Shown here in pieces: positions 57,356 through 64,000 of a stretch of DNA of 64,000 nt. Location of the stretch: assembly GCF_004320525.1 (NCBI RefSeq), contig NZ_SIHX01000001.1:248001-312000 (forward strand). Direction: 5' to 3'. The notes below the pieces were generated by a model that was not told the origin of the DNA, ran no database searches, and saw only the letters and a list, made by a program, of their open reading frames with translations. This DNA comes from Arthrobacter sp. S39. Lineage in GTDB: Bacteria > Actinomycetota > Actinomycetes > Actinomycetales > Micrococcaceae. A program made the position numbers and the translations under genes. Each line of letters opens with the position of its first letter. Position 1 is the stretch's first letter.

Positions 57356-58507
57356 TCAGGCGGTGGGGCCGTTGCGCATCTGCTTGACCAGGTCCAGCAC
57401 TACGGCCTGCAGGTCTCCGCCGCGCTCGGCGGCCACGCGGCGCTGGCGCTGGTAGCCAGCTCCGCGGCGGATGATCTTCTCGACGTCGGCGAGCTCGTCC
57501 GGGCAGCCGAGCTTGGCCGCGACGGGCTCCAGCCTGTTCAGGGTCTCCAGGAGGTGGTCCGTCACCAGCTGCTCCCTGCCCTTGGCGTCGAGGATGATGA
57601 TGGCTTCCATGCCGTAGCGGGCGGCACGCCATTTGTTTTCCTGGACGTGCCACGGCGGCATGGTGGGGATGGTCCCGCCGTTATCGAGCGTGGTGGAGAA
57701 TTCGTCCACGAGGCACTGGGTGAGGGCGGCAATGGCGCCCACTTCCTCCAGCGTTGCCAGGCCGTCGCAGATGCGCATCTCGATGGTGCCCAGGTTGGGG
57801 ACCGGGCGGATGTCCCAGCGGATCTCGGACAGGGTATCGATCACGCCGGTGGTGAACATGTCCTGGACGTAGGACTCGTATTCGTCCCAGGACCGGAACT
57901 GGAACGGCAGGCCTGCGGTGGGCAGCTGCTGGAACATCAGGGCCCGGTGCGAGGCGTAGCCGGTATCCTCGCCGCCCCAGAACGGGCTCGACGCGGACAG
58001 CGCCTGGAAATGGGGGAAGTAATTGACCAGGCCGTCCAGCACGGGAAGGGCCTTTTCGCGCCGGTCCAGGCCAACATGGACGTGCACACCGTAAATCACC
58101 ATCTGGCGGCCCCACCACTGCGTGCGGTCGATCAGCTTGGCGTAACGGGCCTTGTCCGTGACGGGCTGGAGCTGGGGCGGGCTGAAGGGGTGGCTCCCAG
58201 CGCAGAAAACCTCCACGCCCATGGGGTCCGTGATCTCGCGGACGGCGGCCAGGGACCTGCTGAGGTCCTCCTTGGCTTCGCCGGCGGTCTCGCAGATCCC
58301 GGTGACAAGTTCCACCGTGTTCAGCAGGAGTTCCTGCTTGATGTGGGGATGTTCGTCGTCCTCGTTCAGCTCGGGGTGTTTGGCGGCGACGCCACGGAGC
58401 ACCTCGTTGGCCACGGAAGCCAGCTCTCCGGTCTGGCCGTCCACGAGTGCCAGCTCCCACTCCACACCAAGAGTTGATTGCCTGGATGAAGCGAAATCAA
58501 TCTTCAT
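57356..58507 (-). CDS. glutamate--cysteine ligase-like enzyme (YbdK/GCS2 type)
   Basis: A 383-residue ATP-dependent carboxylate-amine ligase of the GCS2 family. The N-terminus STLGVEWELALVD, the central GVHVHVGLDRREKAL and PFWGGEDTGYASHRALMFQ are diagnostic. The family can make weak gamma-glutamylcysteine; in a mycothiol-using cell the physiological product is uncertain. ATG with AGGGG upstream. The C-terminus ends in VKQMRNGPTA. Confidence 0.9.
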   Translation of the reverse strand: MKIDFASSRQSTLGVEWELALVDGQTGELASVANEVLRGVAAKHPELNEDDEHPHIKQELLLNTVELVTGICETAGEAKEDLSRSLAAVREITDPMGVEVFCAGSHPFSPPQLQPVTDKARYAKLIDRTQWWGRQMVIYGVHVHVGLDRREKALPVLDGLVNYFPHFQALSASSPFWGGEDTGYASHRALMFQQLPTAGLPFQFRSWDEYESYVQDMFTTGVIDTLSEIRWDIRPVPNLGTIEMRICDGLATLEEVGAIAALTQCLVDEFSTTLDNGGTIPTMPPWHVQENKWRAARYGMEAIIILDAKGREQLVTDHLLETLNRLEPVAAKLGCPDELADVEKIIRRGAGYQRQRRVAAERGGDLQAVVLDLVKQMRNGPTA

Positions 58508-58613
58508 GCGTTCCCCTAACTGTTCTGTTGTCCCTGGCCCACGCCGCCCCGGAAGGGTGTCCTGGCAATCGGCGGCAGGCAGGCGAACGGGTGGTTCAAG
58601 TCTAGTGCAGGGG

Positions 58614-58619
58614 TAGCAT
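58614..58619 (+). promoter_or_regulatory. -10 box for leaderless GH3 lipoprotein gene
   Basis: TAGCAT ends 7 bases before the ATG at 58627, with no ribosome binding site. It favours this ATG over the TTG at 58624. Confidence 0.45.
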
Positions 58620-58626
58620 CGTATTG

Positions 58627-60339
58627 ATGGCCTTGTTCCCGCAGACCCGTGACAGTTTTCACAAAACCACCCTCATCCTGGCAGCGGCGGCCACCCTCAC
58701 CGCCCTGAGCGCCTGCACGGGCGTGCCCGCCCCGGCGGCGGCGCCCACGTCCGAGACCCCCTCTCCCAGCGCCTCACCGTCGGCATCCAAACGGACGACG
58801 CCGGCGCCCCCGCCGTCGTCCGCCGCACCGGACCCGGGAACCAGGCCCCTCGGCTGGGGACCGCAGCAGCGCGACAGGGACGCGGCCGCTGCAGCCGTGG
58901 CCGCCATGACCCCGGAGCAAAAAGCAGGCCAGGTCCTGATGCCCTTCTTCGCCGGCACGGACGCGGCGGCGCACGCCGCCACCATCGAGCGCCTCCACCT
59001 GGCGGGCTCGATCATCATGGGGGACAACGTTCCCGTGGACGCCCGGAAGCAGGTGGACCCCGCGGCCATGGCAGCGACCACCGCACGCCTGGCCCAGGCA
59101 GCCCGGGCGGATGGCCGGACCTGGCCCGGCCTCATCGGCGTGGACCAGGAGGGCGGCATGGTGGCGCGGCTCGGTTCGCCACTCACCGAATGGCCGGCGC
59201 CCATGACCTACGGAGCCGCGGGCAATACGGCGCTCACGAAGGACGCGGGCCGGGCCATGGCGTCCGAACTCGCACCGCTGGGTTTCAACGTGGACTTCGC
59301 GCCGGACACGGACGTCACCATCGGGCCTGCCGATCCGACCATCGGCGCGCGCTCCATGTCCGGGTACCCGGATGCGGCAGGGGCGCTGGGGGTGGCCTTT
59401 TCGCAGGGGATGCAGGAGTCGGGCGTCCTGCCGGCTGTGAAGCATTTCCCCGGGCATGGTTCAGTCACGGTTGACTCGCACCAGGACCTGCCCGTGCAGC
59501 CCGCAAGCATTGCCGATCTCGAGGCCCGCGACTGGAAGCCGTTCCGGGCCGCCATCGGTGCCGGTGTGCCCATGGTGATGACGGGGCACATTGCCGTGCC
59601 CGCGCTGGAACCCGGCGTCCCGGCGTCGTTGTCCGCGCCCACGTACGCAGCGCTGCGGGGCATGGGATTCAACGGAGTAGCCGTGACGGACGCCCTCAAC
59701 ATGGCTGCGGTCCAGAAGCGGTATCCGGACGGCTCCGCTGCCGTGGCGGCGCTCGCCGCCGGAGCGGACCTGCTGCTGATGCCCACGGATGTGGCGCAGG
59801 CACACGCGGCCATCGTGGGTGCCGTGGCCGGCGGCAGCCTGCCGGCCGCGCGCCTGGACGAGGCCGCGCAGCGGGTGGCCACCATGATGATCTGGCGGGG
59901 CAGGACAGCCGCGCCTCCCGGGTCGGCGCCCGGGGCCGGCGCGGACATCTCCGCGCGGGTATCGGCCGCCGCTGTCACGGTCCTGTCCGGACCCTGCAGC
60001 GGCCCGCTGGTTCCCGGCAGTGTCCGGGTGGCCGGCGGCTCCCCGCAGGACCGGGCCCGGTTCGAGGCCGCGGCCGCCAGGGCCGGCCTGGCTGTAGGCG
60101 AGGGGCCGGTGGTCAGCCTCATCGGCTACGGCGGCGCACCGGCAGGCGGGGACATTGCAGTATCGCTGGACGCGCCCTGGCCGCTGCAGGACTCCGCCGC
60201 GCCGGTCAAGGTCGCCTTGTACGGGCGCAGCCCGGGCGCCTTCGACGCGCTGGCTGCCGTACTGGCAGGCAAGGCGACGGCCCCCGGAAAGCTGCCTGCC
60301 GCCGTCGGAAGCTTCCCGGCCGGCACCGGCTGCCCGTAA
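58627..60339 (+). CDS. GH3 beta-N-acetylhexosaminidase (NagZ-like) lipoprotein
   Basis: A 570-residue exported glycosidase. A signal peptide with lipobox LSAC (Cys about 30) is followed by a Pro/Ser/Thr linker (about 32-75). The GH3 domain has LIGVDQEGGMVARL, KHFPGHGSVTVDSHQDLPV, which includes the NagZ-type catalytic His loop, and VTDALNM, whose Asp is the nucleophile. The C-terminal ~140 residues are a second, less conserved domain. It probably removes GlcNAc from peptidoglycan fragments outside the membrane. The ATG at 58627 fits the TAGCAT box. Confidence 0.9.
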   Translation: MALFPQTRDSFHKTTLILAAAATLTALSACTGVPAPAAAPTSETPSPSASPSASKRTTPAPPPSSAAPDPGTRPLGWGPQQRDRDAAAAAVAAMTPEQKAGQVLMPFFAGTDAAAHAATIERLHLAGSIIMGDNVPVDARKQVDPAAMAATTARLAQAARADGRTWPGLIGVDQEGGMVARLGSPLTEWPAPMTYGAAGNTALTKDAGRAMASELAPLGFNVDFAPDTDVTIGPADPTIGARSMSGYPDAAGALGVAFSQGMQESGVLPAVKHFPGHGSVTVDSHQDLPVQPASIADLEARDWKPFRAAIGAGVPMVMTGHIAVPALEPGVPASLSAPTYAALRGMGFNGVAVTDALNMAAVQKRYPDGSAAVAALAAGADLLLMPTDVAQAHAAIVGAVAGGSLPAARLDEAAQRVATMMIWRGRTAAPPGSAPGAGADISARVSAAAVTVLSGPCSGPLVPGSVRVAGGSPQDRARFEAAAARAGLAVGEGPVVSLIGYGGAPAGGDIAVSLDAPWPLQDSAAPVKVALYGRSPGAFDALAAVLAGKATAPGKLPAAVGSFPAGTGCP

Positions 60340-60366
60340 CCCCTGGGGATCCCGTTTAATGGACCG

Positions 60367-61185
60367 GTGCCCATTCTTAATAAAGACATGACCCTCTGCA
60401 TCTCGCTGTCGGCGCGGCCCAGCAACAACGGGACCCGCTTCCACAACTACCTGTACGACCAGCTGGACCTGAACTGGATCTACAAGGCCTTCGCCCCCAC
60501 GGACCTTGGCCAGGCCATTGCCGGCGTCCGGGGCCTGGGGATCCGCGGCTGCGCGGTGTCCATGCCGTACAAGGAGGACGTGATCGCCCTCGTGGACGAG
60601 ATGGACCCCTCGGCCAAGGCCATCGATTCCGTCAACACGATCGTGAACACCGACGGGCACCTCAAGGCCTACAACACCGACTACACGGCCATCGAACAGC
60701 TGCTCAAGTCCAACGCGGTGCCCGTGGGCTATTCCGTCCTGGTGCAGGGGGCCGGCGGAATGGCGAAAGCCACCATCGCCGCCCTCCGCGACGCCGGCTT
60801 CACGGACGTCACGGTGATTGCGCGCAACGGGAACGCAGGGCGGCCCCTCGCGGAGCAGTACGGGTTCCGCTGGCGCGCAGCGCTCGACGGCGGCACGGCA
60901 GATTTGATCATCAACGTCACCCCGATCGGGATGCAGGGCGGTCCGGAAGCCGACTCACTGTCCTTCCCGGAGGAGACCATCGCCGCGGCCAAAGTGGTGT
61001 TCGACGTCGTGGCGCTGCCAGCCGAAACCCCACTGATCCAGGCGGCCCGCGCCGCCGGGAAGCCGGTGATCACCGGCGCCGAAGTGGCCACCATCCAGGC
61101 ACTGGAGCAGTTTGTGCTGTACACCGGGGTCCGCCCCACCGAAGAGCAGGTCCGGGCTGCCGAGGAATTCACGCGCGCCCAGTAG
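60367..61185 (+). CDS. shikimate 5-dehydrogenase-like protein
   Basis: A 272-residue AroE/YdiB-family reductase. The substrate-binding lysine region reads AVSMPYKEDV, the partner Asp is in AYNTDYTAI, the dinucleotide loop is VQGAGGMAKA, and NVTPIGMQGG is conserved. It departs from true AroE (NVTxPxK becomes VSMPYK), so it may use a related polyol acid. GTG at 60367, with TTTAAT 6 bases upstream; an ATG at 60388 is an alternative. It starts 27 bases after the GH3 gene. Confidence 0.82.
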   Translation: MPILNKDMTLCISLSARPSNNGTRFHNYLYDQLDLNWIYKAFAPTDLGQAIAGVRGLGIRGCAVSMPYKEDVIALVDEMDPSAKAIDSVNTIVNTDGHLKAYNTDYTAIEQLLKSNAVPVGYSVLVQGAGGMAKATIAALRDAGFTDVTVIARNGNAGRPLAEQYGFRWRAALDGGTADLIINVTPIGMQGGPEADSLSFPEETIAAAKVVFDVVALPAETPLIQAARAAGKPVITGAEVATIQALEQFVLYTGVRPTEEQVRAAEEFTRAQ

Positions 61186-61187
61186 TC

Positions 61188-62426
61188 TCAGGCCGGTTCC
61201 ACCACGATGGCCACCCTGTCCTCCCCGATGCGGGTCAGGACCAGGGTGGCCGTTTTGTTTCCGGCCTTCTTGCTGCCTTTGCTGCTGGCCTTCCCTGCGG
61301 GGAGCAGCTGTTTCCGCAGCTCCTCCGGGGTGACGGACGTGCCGCGTTTTTTGATGTCCAGCACGCCGATGCCGTTGTCCTTGACCCAGGCCTTGAGCGC
61401 CTTGACGTTGTACGGCATGACTTCCAGGACCTTGTAGGCCCGTGCGTAGGGCGTGTCCACGAGGTCAGGCGCGCAGATGTAGGCGATGTGCTCGTCCACG
61501 AGGTGCCCGCCCAGTTCAAGGGCGACGTCGGCCACCAGCCCCGCGCGGATCACGGCGCCGTCCGGTTCGTAGAGGTAGCCCTCCACCGGGCCCACGGGGG
61601 CGACCGGACCGCCGTCGAAATCCTCGGCGCTGGTGATTTCGGCGGCGCCCTGGGGGCCCAAAAGCAAGGCTGCCCGGCGGATTCCGGTCCGGCGCACCGC
61701 GTTGAACCACAGCGTCACCTCGGTGACGTCGCCGCCCACGGAGACCCACTGCGCCTCACAGTCCGCCGGCACCGATTCGTGCGGCATCCCGGGGCCCATT
61801 TTGACCCCCACCGCGCGGCCGGACGCGGCCAGCGACTCCACAAACGACAATGGCGGGGAGAAGGCCTCCGGATCCCAGATCCGCTTGGTACCGGACGTGG
61901 AAGTGACGCGGCGTGCCGGGTCCAGCCAGACGCCGTCGATCCCGTCCAGCGGGACGGATGTCGCATCGGAGTGCACCACGGTGGCGTTGGGGAACGGAAT
62001 GAGGTTCACCGTGGCGCAGGCGGCGGTGGTCTCGTCCATTTCCACGGCCGTGACGGTGATGTCCATCGAGGCGAGGGCCAACGAGTCGGCGGCCAGCCCG
62101 CAGCCGAGGTCGGCGACGTGGCCGATCCCGGCCTGCACGAACCGTTCGGCGTGCCGGGCGGCCACCTGCAGCCGGGTGGCCTGTTCCAGCCCGGCCTGGG
62201 TGAAGAGCATGCTGCGGGCGAATTCACCGAACTTCAGTTCGGCCTTGGTGCGGAGCCTGGACTGGGTGAGGACCGCGGACACCAGTGCGGGGGAGTGGCC
62301 GGCCTTGCGAAGCGAGGAATTCAGCTCGAACGAGGTGTCCTCGCGGTACGGGCCAAGGGACGCGAGCAGGTCCCATCCTTCGCTCGTGAGCAGTGGTGCG
62401 ATCTGGTCCTGCGGTGCTTGAGCCAT
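61188..62426 (-). CDS. SAM-dependent methyltransferase with THUMP-like C-terminal domain
   Basis: A 412-residue class I methyltransferase. The SAM-binding motif is VADLGCGLAADSLALAS (about residue 103), with VTAVEMDETT after it and WLDPARR at motif IV. The C-terminal THUMP-like domain (about 330-410, GVLDIKKRGTSVTPEELRKQLL) ends with TLVLTRIGEDRVAIVVEP. The substrate is unknown; an RNA target is suggested by the THUMP-like domain. It starts 10 bases after the AraC-type gene and has a TAGGCT box before the ATG. Confidence 0.88.
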   Translation of the reverse strand: MAQAPQDQIAPLLTSEGWDLLASLGPYREDTSFELNSSLRKAGHSPALVSAVLTQSRLRTKAELKFGEFARSMLFTQAGLEQATRLQVAARHAERFVQAGIGHVADLGCGLAADSLALASMDITVTAVEMDETTAACATVNLIPFPNATVVHSDATSVPLDGIDGVWLDPARRVTSTSGTKRIWDPEAFSPPLSFVESLAASGRAVGVKMGPGMPHESVPADCEAQWVSVGGDVTEVTLWFNAVRRTGIRRAALLLGPQGAAEITSAEDFDGGPVAPVGPVEGYLYEPDGAVIRAGLVADVALELGGHLVDEHIAYICAPDLVDTPYARAYKVLEVMPYNVKALKAWVKDNGIGVLDIKKRGTSVTPEELRKQLLPAGKASSKGSKKAGNKTATLVLTRIGEDRVAIVVEPA

Positions 62427-62433
62427 GGGTTCC

Positions 62434-62439
62434 AGCCTA
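62434..62439 (-). promoter_or_regulatory. -10 box for leaderless methyltransferase gene, overlapping the AraC stop
   Basis: Minus-strand TAGGCT ends 7 bases before the ATG at 62426, and its TAG is the stop codon of the upstream AraC-type gene. No ribosome binding site is present. Confidence 0.45.
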
Positions 62440-63282
62440 GTTGAAATACTGCAGCGGTTCAGGGTGGCCGTTTCCCGACGATGCGACCGGTCCGGGGATT
62501 CCGGCGAGGCGGAAGGCGGAGGGGGAGAGCCCGGACCATGACTTGAACCGGCGGGAAAAGTAGAGCGGGTCCGCGTAACCTACGGCCGCCGCTACGTCCG
62601 CTACGGCCATGGATGTCAGAGCCAGAAGGTCCGCAGCGGTGGAGTGCCTGATCCGGGCCACGTAGGCCTGCGGGCTCAGCCCCACTGCGGCGATGAAGTG
62701 CCGGTGAAGCTGGGCCGGCGAGTAGGTGGCCTGGCTGCACAATTCGTGGAGCGGGAGGGGCCGGTGGAGGTTCTCCGCGATCCAGGCGAACAGCGCTTCC
62801 AGCTTGGGCTCCCCGGCGGAGGGTTGTCCCTGCGCCGCGCACCGGTCCAGGATGGTGCCCAGGAGACCCAGCAGTTCCCCACTGAGGGCCCGGGACTCCC
62901 GGGGTGCGGGGCTCTGCTGTGCATGGGTGAGGACTCCCATGAATCTTCGGTACATGGCCTGGTCATCGCGCACGGTCAGCCGCTGGCCCGCTGCCATGAA
63001 TTCCGCGTGGACCGCCGCGGCTGCGGAGCCGTCAAAATGCACCCACAGCCAATGCCAGTCACCGGTGGCGGGGGCTGCGTACGAGTGCGGGACCGACGGC
63101 GGGAACATCAGGACCCTGCCCCTGCCTGCCGTAAGGCGTTCACCGGCAAGGTCGCCGTGGATTGCCCCGTCGATGACCCAGACCAGGAGATAGTCCCCGG
63201 GGTTGTCCCGGTGGACCGGCGGCATCGGTATGTTGCGGAACGAACCGGAGGCGCGCCAGTGCAGCAAATCAGTGAAGGCCAT
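62437..63282 (-). CDS. AraC-family transcriptional regulator
   Basis: A 281-residue regulator. The N-terminal half is a cupin ligand-binding domain (DYLLVWVIDGAIHGDLAGERLTAGRGRVLMFPP). The C-terminal ~100 residues are a double helix-turn-helix with LHELCSQATYSPAQLHRHFIAAVGLSPQAYVARIR and VADVAAAVGYADPLYFSRRFKSWSGLSPSAFR. It is divergent from the phytanoyl-CoA-dioxygenase-like gene at 63387, which it probably controls. TATCCT (63289-63294) ends 6 bases before the ATG, a possible leaderless arrangement. Confidence 0.92.
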   Translation of the reverse strand: MAFTDLLHWRASGSFRNIPMPPVHRDNPGDYLLVWVIDGAIHGDLAGERLTAGRGRVLMFPPSVPHSYAAPATGDWHWLWVHFDGSAAAAVHAEFMAAGQRLTVRDDQAMYRRFMGVLTHAQQSPAPRESRALSGELLGLLGTILDRCAAQGQPSAGEPKLEALFAWIAENLHRPLPLHELCSQATYSPAQLHRHFIAAVGLSPQAYVARIRHSTAADLLALTSMAVADVAAAVGYADPLYFSRRFKSWSGLSPSAFRLAGIPGPVASSGNGHPEPLQYFN

Positions 63283-63386
63283 GGATCAAGGATAAGAAAA
63301 TCCATGAGATTGAGAAGCGGTGCCATGCCGCCGGGCAACGGTAAATCGGATGATTGAAGCCCGCCGGATAAAAGAGGATGAGAAGA

Positions 63387-64000
63387 ATGCACGCAGAACC
63401 AGCCGCCTACCAGCTCTCGCAGGACCAGGTCATGGCCTACCACCACACCGGATTCACGGTAGCCAAAGCGCTCTTCAGCGCCGCAGAAGTAGCCGAATGC
63501 AAAAACCACTTCGACGCGCTCGCCGACGCCGGGGTTCCCATCGAGGGGCACTGGTCCCCGCAGGCCGGCGAGGATCCGCTGGCCCGCTACCCGCGGATGT
63601 TCCATCCACACCTGTTTGATGAGGGCAGCAAAAAACGGCTGCTGGATCCGCGCGTGAAGTCGGTGCTGACCCAACTTATGGATGACGAGCCGATCGCCGT
63701 CCAGTCCATGTACTACTTCAAGCCGCCAGGAGCCCGCGGGCAGGCCTTCCACCAGGATAACTATTTCCTGAAAATCAAGCCCCAGTCATGCCTGGCGGCA
63801 TGGCTGGCCATCGACCACTCCACCCCGGAAAACGGTGGCCTGCAGCTCTGTCCAGGAACGCAGGACATGGAGGTGCTGTGCCCGGAACCTGCAGACCTCA
63901 CCGAGAGCTTCACCAAGGAACATGTGAAGCCACCGGAGGGCCACGAGCCGGTCAAGCTCTCCCTGGAGCCCGGCGACGTTCTGCTGTTCAACGGCAGCGT
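63387..64000 (+). CDS. phytanoyl-CoA dioxygenase family protein, 3'-truncated by window edge
   Basis: The first 204 residues of a non-haem iron, 2-oxoglutarate-dependent oxygenase of the PhyH type. The iron-binding HxD is visible in AFHQDNYFLKI (about residue 132), and CLAAWLAIDHSTPENGGLQLCPGTQ is a strong family signature; the second iron His and the 2-oxoglutarate Arg should lie beyond the window. ATG preceded by GAGGATGAGAAG. It is divergent from an AraC regulator with a sugar-type cupin, so the substrate may be a small metabolite under substrate control. The exact substrate is unknown. Confidence 0.85.
   Translation, partial: MHAEPAAYQLSQDQVMAYHHTGFTVAKALFSAAEVAECKNHFDALADAGVPIEGHWSPQAGEDPLARYPRMFHPHLFDEGSKKRLLDPRVKSVLTQLMDDEPIAVQSMYYFKPPGARGQAFHQDNYFLKIKPQSCLAAWLAIDHSTPENGGLQLCPGTQDMEVLCPEPADLTESFTKEHVKPPEGHEPVKLSLEPGDVLLFNGS

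Overview
The window is high-GC actinobacterial chromosome, most likely an Arthrobacter/Pseudarthrobacter-type member of the Micrococcaceae. The evidence is the mycothiol gene mshA, the short bacterial-type Ino1, the GlgX-TreY-TreZ trehalose route, dense GTG/TTG start usage and the housekeeping order truA ... rplM-rpsI ... glmM ... coaA/glmS-acpS-nnr ... alr-tsaE-tsaB-rimI-tsaD. The genus is inferred from gene content and was not tested. Almost everything is coding and no gene-free stretch exceeds 300 bases.

Layout. (1) 1-784: 3' part of truA. (2) 912-4112: a sensor kinase, a divergent OmpR-type response regulator and a small Hpt-like protein whose phospho-accepting histidine is replaced. (3) 4206-20139, all on the minus strand: two complete tandem Tad/Flp (type IVb) pilus cassettes, each reading Flp pilin, TadE, TadG, CpaB, CpaE/TadZ, TadA ATPase, TadB, TadC, with four Flp pilin genes in total and one shared prepilin peptidase. 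Each pilin gene is followed by a strong hairpin. (4) 20199-21472: rplM-rpsI with its own promoter and terminator. (5) 21477-29627: an envelope glycosylation block on the minus strand (polyprenyl-phosphate sugar synthase fused to GtrA, then three tandem GT39/YkcB-like integral membrane transferases that overlap each other), followed by an acyltransferase-3 on the plus strand. (6) 29664-37395: glmM, mscL, a Tat lipoprotein VanY-like peptidase, coaA, glmS, acpS, nnr. (7) 37512-46230: glgX-treY-treZ, an aldo/keto reductase and ino1. (8) 46247-53056: a DUF559 protein bracketed by palindromic repeats, fhs, mshA, and a divergent GH4 glycosidase/PfkB kinase pair. (9) 53141-57266: alr-tsaE-tsaB-rimI-tsaD, tightly overlapping. 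(10) 57287-64000: a third repeat copy, a YbdK-type ligase, a GH3 lipoprotein, a shikimate-dehydrogenase-like gene, a THUMP-like methyltransferase, an AraC regulator and a divergent phytanoyl-CoA-dioxygenase-family gene cut by the window end.

How the genes work together. The two Tad cassettes should build one or two kinds of surface fibre, processed by one peptidase and perhaps controlled by the neighbouring two-component genes. The GT2/GT39 block should make and use a lipid-linked sugar outside the membrane. glmM and glmS feed UDP-GlcNAc to the wall; Ino1 and MshA (which also uses UDP-GlcNAc) begin mycothiol synthesis; GlgX, TreY and TreZ convert glycogen to trehalose; TsaB/D/E make the t6A modification of tRNA.

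The least ordinary signals are the duplicated Tad locus with pilin-specific hairpins, the histidine-less Hpt protein, a ~60-bp dispersed palindrome family (three copies, two bracketing the DUF559 gene), and a recurrent TAnnnT box placed 6 or 7 bases before the start codon of about twelve genes that lack ribosome binding sites, the signature of leaderless transcription.
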